In this document: positions 36,298 to 40,739 of the stretch, one piece after another | Layout of the letters: the number at the start of each line of letters is the position of its first letter | Numbering within the stretch: the stretch's first letter is position 1 | From: a virus | DNA: 40,739 nt | Reading direction: 5' to 3' (one strand) | Virus record (IMG/VR): IMGVR_UViG_3300048916_000152 | Location: 1-40,739 of that record | Notes under the pieces: model-generated | Databases searched by the model: none | The model's input: only the letters and a program-made list of their open reading frames with translations | What the model was told of the DNA's origin: nothing | Translations under genes and position numbers: made by a program

Positions 36298-37397
36298 AAG
36301 GCGACGGCACGATCTATAAGCGCGGGAAAGTCTGGTGGATGAAGTTCTACCGAGACGGCCGCGCTTTTTCTATGTCTGCTCAGACCACGGTGAAGGAAGT
36401 GGCAAAGAACCGGCTGCGCGACGAAGTCACGAAGGCGCGCGGTTCGCAGTGGCTTGACCCCAAGCAGCGCGCCGTCACCGTCGGCGAACTGATCGACGAC
36501 CTCATCATCTGGTATCGCACAGTTGGAGGCAAGCCGGTCATGGCGACGGCATGCGAGACCGCATGGAACCTCCACCTGAAATCTCACTTCGGTCACGTTC
36601 GCGCGGAAGCACTCGGCACGAACCATCAGCGCGAGTACCGCGAGAAGCGCCTGAGTGAAGATGCAGCACCGGCAACAATCAATCGGGAGATCCAGTACCT
36701 CCGCAGAGCGTACAAGATCGCCCTGCGCGCGGAGCCCGCGAAGGTCACCCGGGTACCGCGGTTCGAAATCACCAGCGAGGACAACGCCCGCAAGGTGTTC
36801 CTCGACGAAGTCACCATGGACAAGATGCGGACCGCGGCTTCGTCTCTCGGCCTCTGGCAGAGAGTAGCCGTGGAGATTGCATTCACCTACGGATGGCGTC
36901 GGAGCGAACTCTTCTTCCTACGCGTGCGCGATGTGAATCTGGTCCAACGGCTTCTCCGGCTCGAGACCTCGAAGAACAAAGAGCCTCGGGAAGTCCCGAT
37001 CACGGAGAACCTCAGCGTCCTACTGCAAGCGCTCATCGTCGGCATGCAGCCGGACGAGAAGCTGATGCCATGTTCGCCGTCGGGCTTCCGTCACACATGG
37101 AACAAGATTTGCGACCTCGCCGGAGTGAAGGCTGGTAAGAAGGATGGTTTCGTTCTTCACGACGCGCGCCGGTCCAGCGCCCGCAACAAGTCTGCTGCCG
37201 GGGTGTCATCCCGAGTCATCATGCAGATGCAGGGCTGGAAGTCGGAAGCCATGTTTCGCCGGTACGCAATCGTCGATCAGAGCGACATGAAGCGCGCGCT
37301 CGAGATGGAAGCGCAACAGCGCGAAGCCAACAAGCAGAACGAAGCTGTTCCCGAACAGCTACAGTACAGCTACAGTGGGACCGTTTACAAAGCCTAA
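36294..37397 (+). CDS. int: Tyrosine integrase
   Basis: The product has 367 residues from the GTG at 36294, which overlaps the preceding TGA; an ATG at 36255 lies inside the cargo gene and is not used. The N-terminal arm-binding part is TIYKRGKVWWMKFYRDGRAF. The SAM-like core domain spans about 60-155. The catalytic domain has Arg202 (YGWRRSEL), Lys227 (SKNKEPREVP), His289 and Arg292 (LHDARR), Trp315 (GWKSE) and the nucleophile Tyr324 (RRYAIV). It inserts the phage at a tRNA-Arg gene through the attP 23 bases downstream. Two arm-like repeats lie within its last codons. Confidence 0.92.
   Translation: MKGDGTIYKRGKVWWMKFYRDGRAFSMSAQTTVKEVAKNRLRDEVTKARGSQWLDPKQRAVTVGELIDDLIIWYRTVGGKPVMATACETAWNLHLKSHFGHVRAEALGTNHQREYREKRLSEDAAPATINREIQYLRRAYKIALRAEPAKVTRVPRFEITSEDNARKVFLDEVTMDKMRTAASSLGLWQRVAVEIAFTYGWRRSELFFLRVRDVNLVQRLLRLETSKNKEPREVPITENLSVLLQALIVGMQPDEKLMPCSPSGFRHTWNKICDLAGVKAGKKDGFVLHDARRSSARNKSAAGVSSRVIMQMQGWKSEAMFRRYAIVDQSDMKRALEMEAQQREANKQNEAVPEQLQYSYSGTVYKA
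37356..37376 (+). repeat. Integrase arm-site candidates, left of attP
   Basis: Two copies of CAGCTACAGT at 37356-37365 and 37367-37376, spaced 11 bp, inside the end of the integrase gene. A third copy is at 37550-37559 on the other side of the attP core. Confidence 0.6.
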
Positions 37398-37419
37398 TCG
37401 CGTCTAACTCCTTTAGATG

Positions 37420-37464
37420 TGGCGGGACCGGCAGGAATCGAACCTGCAACCCTCGGATTAGAAA
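37420..37464 (-). other. attP core: 3' half of a tRNA-Arg(TCT)
   Basis: Read on the minus strand this is the anticodon loop (TTTCTAA, anticodon TCT) through the T-arm (GCAGG-TTCGATT-CCTGC), the 3' acceptor strand CGGTCCC and CCA. The matching 5' half of a tRNA is absent. It lies directly after the integrase. Integrases of this type recombine inside such cores and rebuild an intact tRNA-Arg at the host site. Confidence 0.85.
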
Positions 37465-37549
37465 GGAGAGAAAGATCAAGGGGTTGCGAGCTTTATCAAC
37501 GACTTACGTTACACTTTGCGGCACCCGGAGGCGGGGGTCGGCGGGGTAA

Positions 37550-37559
37550 CAGCTACAGT
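37550..37559 (+). repeat. Integrase arm-site candidate, right of attP
   Basis: A third exact copy of CAGCTACAGT, 86 bases beyond the attP core. Confidence 0.55.
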
Positions 37560-37573
37560 TTAGGTACAAAAAG

Positions 37574-37607
37574 AAAAGGCCCACGGATTCGCGTCCGTGG
37601 GCCTTTT
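37574..37607. terminator. Bidirectional terminator at the end of the late operon
   Basis: AAAAGGCCCACGGA (37574-37587) pairs perfectly with TCCGTGGGCCTTTT (37594-37607), 14 bp with a 6-base loop. T-runs exist on both strands. It separates the plus-strand lysogeny module from the minus-strand late operon, whose last stop is at 37615. Confidence 0.92.
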
Positions 37608-37614
37608 TGTTTTT

Positions 37615-39618
37615 CTACTGCGCTGCTGCGAGCTTGCGATAAGCGCGCCGGAAAGCTGCCTGACGAGGGGAACCTTCCGACTGAACTTCTTCGCGGCCAT
37701 CAGCGTAACGCTTCACGATCTTCTCGTTCGGACCGGCTACAAGGTCCACCGCGTCAACCGTGTTCGCAATCGGCGTTTCCTTACCACTGCGCGTATCGAT
37801 GCGGACACGCTGCACGCCTTTCGCCTTCTCACTCTTCACGCGGTTCTGAGCTTCAACGGATGCGGAAGATTCGCCGCTCGCGTTGTTCTGCGTCTTCTCC
37901 GCGGGCGCTGGTTGGCGTCCGGAGTCGATGCTTACCGTCTTACCGCCGCCACCGTTCCCACCCGCGGGCGGGGGAGACGAGGGAGGAGTGGAGTTGTCGT
38001 CGGGTTCAACCGGCTCGAACTCACCGAGGTTCTTCAACGCGCGGTTCAAACGAACTCGCGTCAAAGCGCGCGGTGACACAACACTGTCCGCACCGGGGAT
38101 CTGTTTGAGGATTCCCGGGGCCGTCGGCTTCAGGTTCTCTTTCGGGAGACGTTCCTGCGCGGCCGAGGGAAGTTCGTTCTTCTCGGTCTGCCGTAAGCCT
38201 TCCTTGATTCGCTGCGCGCGGTAGTTGTTGTCGCTACCGGCTTTCTGTAGCTTCGCTGACTCTTGCGCGGTGACCTTCAGTGGCCGGTCACCTTGGTTCA
38301 ACATCTGCCGGATGTCGTTGGTATCGACTCCGTGTTTGTCGAGCGCATCCAGCGCGCGAACGCCGGTGTCAGCTTTCTGGAAGTGGCCGACGATCTTGCC
38401 GGACTCCGTGGGGTCCGCTTTCAGCACCGCGCGTAGAGGCGAGTTCCGGTTGTGGAAGTCGTCCATATACTCGTGGAACTGAGCGCGTGCGTCGTTCAGC
38501 TTCTGTAGACCGGCAGCGCCACCCTGCTCGAGAGCAGCTTTGTTCATCTGCGCGTCGATCTTGGCCCGCGCGTCGTACATCTCGGACAGGTTGAAACGCG
38601 GAGCCTGTCCAGCAGCTACGCGCTGAGTCTCGTTCGCGATGTCCTTGGAGATGTTGCTGCGCTGTTCCTGCAATTCCCGGAACGTGGTGGTCTCGGCCGG
38701 GATAGCCGGGGTAGCTTCAACCCAACCCTTGCCCTGTTCGAAGTGCTCCGGCACAGCAGGCACTTCGGGTTTCAGAACGATGGGCTGTTTGAAGTCCGGG
38801 AACGCCGCGCTTGCTTTCGCGTGAGCAGCGGACTCCGCGTCAGCGACCTTTTGATGGATCGCCTTCGCTTTGTCGGGGAACTCTTTCAGTTCCGCGAGCC
38901 GAGCGTCGCCGGTGTTCGTGACTTTCTTCGCGAAGTTGTTGGAGTGTTCGTCGAACGCTTCTTTTGCGCCACCGTGCGCTGCGGTAGCGCCGAGGATCGC
39001 CTGACCAGTTCCACCCAAGATGTCTCGGGTGTTCTCCGGCGTGAAGCCATTCTTCGATGCGTCAAGACCGCCTTTGACGGCCTGCTTCGCGCCCTGCGCG
39101 CCGAACGTGACTCCAGCAGTGGTGCCCACAGCGCGAGCGACTTTGCCGAGCGCGCCCGGGGCTTTCCCGGCCGAACCGGCAGCTAGAGTGCCGATTGCAA
39201 TCGGGCTGGTAAAACCCGATGCAGTGTCAGCAGTGTCTTGCAGTGCGCCACGAGTGAACTCGCGGATCGCGGCGTGGCCCGGAGTCTCTTCAGGAAACGA
39301 GGAGAGAGCTTCGTCCAACTGCGACGGGGTCATGCCGGTGAGCGCACCAACAAAGGTGTCTTTGCTGATGAGCCCTTTGTTCAGCCAGTCCCACGCTTTC
39401 GCGAGACGGCCCTTCTGCTCGGGCGTCGCGGGAGCGCCGTCCTGCGCGGGCGGCTGCTGTGCGGCAAGAGCAGACGCTGGAGTCTCGGTGGGTTCACCGT
39501 TGTCATCCAGATACTGCTTCGCCGCGGGCTGCGCCGGTGTAGCCGGTGTCGCCGGTGCAGCGGGTTGCGCCTGCTGCACCGGATTGCCGTTGTCGTCGAG
39601 GTACTGTTTGTCAGCCAT
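37615..39618 (-). CDS. Large internal virion / DNA-ejection protein
   Basis: The product has 667 residues and is the last gene of the late operon. The motif KQYLDDNG occurs twice near the N-terminus (4-11 and 34-41), separated by a Pro/Ala/Gln linker. A Gly/Ala-rich, weakly hydrophobic region follows at about 135-220 (SPIAIGTLAAGSAGKAPGAL and similar), then long charged helices. No lysozyme or transglycosylase motif is seen. Large helical Ala-rich proteins at this position are ejected in podoviruses to form a trans-envelope channel. The role is inferred. It starts directly after the stop of the junction-crossing gene. Confidence 0.7.
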   Translation of the reverse strand: MADKQYLDDNGNPVQQAQPAAPATPATPAQPAAKQYLDDNGEPTETPASALAAQQPPAQDGAPATPEQKGRLAKAWDWLNKGLISKDTFVGALTGMTPSQLDEALSSFPEETPGHAAIREFTRGALQDTADTASGFTSPIAIGTLAAGSAGKAPGALGKVARAVGTTAGVTFGAQGAKQAVKGGLDASKNGFTPENTRDILGGTGQAILGATAAHGGAKEAFDEHSNNFAKKVTNTGDARLAELKEFPDKAKAIHQKVADAESAAHAKASAAFPDFKQPIVLKPEVPAVPEHFEQGKGWVEATPAIPAETTTFRELQEQRSNISKDIANETQRVAAGQAPRFNLSEMYDARAKIDAQMNKAALEQGGAAGLQKLNDARAQFHEYMDDFHNRNSPLRAVLKADPTESGKIVGHFQKADTGVRALDALDKHGVDTNDIRQMLNQGDRPLKVTAQESAKLQKAGSDNNYRAQRIKEGLRQTEKNELPSAAQERLPKENLKPTAPGILKQIPGADSVVSPRALTRVRLNRALKNLGEFEPVEPDDNSTPPSSPPPAGGNGGGGKTVSIDSGRQPAPAEKTQNNASGESSASVEAQNRVKSEKAKGVQRVRIDTRSGKETPIANTVDAVDLVAGPNEKIVKRYADGREEVQSEGSPRQAAFRRAYRKLAAAQ

Positions 39619-40739
39619 TTATTGACCCACCCATCCGTGTCCGTCCCAAACGCCGGTCTTGCCGTTTGCGAACTTCTTCGTCTCTCCGACCTTGTGAGTC
39701 GTGTTGGTGTTGGTGTTGGGAGTGGTGTCGCCGGTGGCGAGCTTGGTGTTCTGCGCGTTGCGGCCAACTCCGGGAACGCCGCGGCCGACGACGGTGACCA
39801 TGTTGTCGAAGGCGTTCAGCTTCTTGAGTTGCAGTTCCCTGTCGTCCCCTTCAACCGGCAGCGCGTTCTTGATTGCGCGCCGAACAGTTTCCGAACCCTG
39901 ATTGCCGAGACCAGCAGCGCCACGAATCGACAGAGCGCGCTCTTGCATCTGAGCGAGCCAAGTGAGGTAGCTCTTCTGTCCAGAGGTCAGTTGTTTGTTG
40001 GCGAGGCTGGATTGGATGGCGGCACGAATCGACGAGAAGGTCGAATCTTCCTGCACGCCATCGAGCGCGGCACGGATTTGCGCGACGGAAGCGGCGTCGA
40101 AGCCTTCGACGGGGATCTTCTTGATTTCCCCGCGAAGAGCGCGCGACGCAGTCTTGATGTCTTCCAACTGCGCGGCCGCGCCAAGCTGCTTCGTTGCGGA
40201 AGCAGGAGCGAGACCCTTGTCCCAAGCGACGTACGCCGGGACGTTGACCTCGTTGTTGTTTTCGTCGAGAACGGCGACGTTCTTGTACGACTGGTTCGCG
40301 CGTCCGCGAGCTTCCGCTACGCGAATCTGCGACTTCTCTTTGTCGCCAGCGATCTTTACGTCTTCCGAGGCTTGCGACTTCAGAAGGTCGAGAGTGCGCT
40401 GACCTTGGTCGTAAACCGCGGAGTCGAACTCGGGCTTGTTCTTGTACGCGTCGAGGTTCGCTTGCAGAACGACGATCTGTTTGCGGAGATCATCGGCCTT
40501 CATCGAATCGCCCTTGGCGTCGTGACCGCCGATGCGCGACTCAACCTGCGAAAGCGTTGCAACCTGCTGCGCGGGCTTCAACTGCGAGAAGACGTTCTTG
40601 TCCGGGACAGAGAGTCCGAACAGTGGAGCCAACTTCGCGAGACGGGCGTACTTCGTCTGCGTGTCCGTCGGCTTCGGAACGTAAATCATGCTCGGCGTGA
40701 CAATCGGCCGACCTTGCAGAGAGATTCCCTGCGGGTCGT
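39619..40739 (-). CDS. Internal virion / DNA-ejection protein, C-terminal part (crosses the genome junction)
   Basis: This is the continuation of the gene at 1-831; together they encode 547 residues. The ATG at 40689 is an internal methionine (residue 192), not the start, because the reading continues upstream through the redundant end. This part is helical and charged (DLRKQIVVLQANLDAYKNKP, then long Ala/Lys/Gln segments) and ends in an Asn/Thr-rich linker and GVWDGHGWVGQ. It is part of the presumed DNA-ejection complex. Confidence 0.75.
   Translation of the reverse strand, partial: DPQGISLQGRPIVTPSMIYVPKPTDTQTKYARLAKLAPLFGLSVPDKNVFSQLKPAQQVATLSQVESRIGGHDAKGDSMKADDLRKQIVVLQANLDAYKNKPEFDSAVYDQGQRTLDLLKSQASEDVKIAGDKEKSQIRVAEARGRANQSYKNVAVLDENNNEVNVPAYVAWDKGLAPASATKQLGAAAQLEDIKTASRALRGEIKKIPVEGFDAASVAQIRAALDGVQEDSTFSSIRAAIQSSLANKQLTSGQKSYLTWLAQMQERALSIRGAAGLGNQGSETVRRAIKNALPVEGDDRELQLKKLNAFDNMVTVVGRGVPGVGRNAQNTKLATGDTTPNTNTNTTHKVGETKKFANGKTGVWDGHGWVGQ
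40432..40739. repeat. Terminal redundancy, right copy
   Basis: Near-identical copy of bases 1-308, with four synonymous differences. The reading frame of the internal virion protein gene continues from here into the left end without a shift. The unique genome is therefore about 40,431 bp. Confidence 0.97.

Noticed and set aside
37420-37464. Functional tRNA-Arg gene
   Set aside because: Only the 3' half is present; upstream bases do not form D-arm or acceptor 5' strand. It is an attachment core.
20964-37614. CRISPR array or transposon
   Set aside because: The repeated intergenic elements are ribozymes with genes between them, not spacer-separated repeats; no transposase or terminal inverted repeats were seen.
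40660-40689. ATG at 40689 as start of the right-end gene
   Set aside because: It is an internal methionine (residue 192); the frame continues through the redundant end to the ATG at 831, which has a ribosome site.

Overview
The window is an essentially complete genome of a temperate, short-tailed (podovirus-type) bacteriophage. The first 308 bases recur at the right end (1-308 against 40432-40739) with only four differences. One 547-codon gene reads in frame across that junction, so the unique sequence is about 40.43 kb and is circular or terminally redundant. The host cannot be named from sequence alone. Base composition, the tRNA-Arg attachment site and a secreted cargo protein whose style recalls Acidobacteriota proteins hint at a soil bacterium of that kind, with low confidence.

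Minus strand, about 21 kb down to 1 and on through the junction to 37.6 kb, is the late operon. In transcription order it holds an HNH endonuclease, a small lipoprotein, tRNA-Ala, a basic 51-aa protein, a DUF5675 lysis-type protein, a membrane/coiled-coil protein, a holin, a SprT-like metalloprotease, a fused GT2-GT31 glycosyltransferase, small structural-type proteins, two more tRNAs (Gly, Trp), terminase small and large subunits, portal, scaffold, major capsid protein, head-tail connector, beta-propeller-like tail nozzle, tail proteins (one with a C-terminal self-processing Hint domain), and internal virion (DNA ejection) proteins. It ends at a bidirectional terminator at 37.57 kb.

Plus strand, 22.05-25.05 kb, is an early operon of small proteins. 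The first five genes are separated by four almost perfect type II hammerhead ribozymes. In each, the upstream stop codon touches the ribozyme's first bases, and the catalytic core CTGAGGA supplies the Shine-Dalgarno of the next gene. This is the most striking feature of the window.

Plus strand, 25.85-35.5 kb, is replication and nucleotide metabolism: prim-pol/helicase, phosphoribosyltransferase, family A DNA polymerase, ribbon-helix-helix protein, RecB-like nuclease, SSB-like protein, HNH endonuclease, 5'-nucleotidase and a DUF5664-type dATP/dGTP diphosphohydrolase. At 35.7-37.5 kb lies the lysogeny module: excisionase, a secreted cargo protein, tyrosine integrase, and an attP core identical in layout to the 3' half of a tRNA-Arg(TCT). 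Several promoters place the start codon at or next to the predicted transcript start (leaderless). No classical CI repressor was recognised; single minus-strand genes at 21.3-21.6 and 25.1-25.5 kb and the RHH protein are the candidates.
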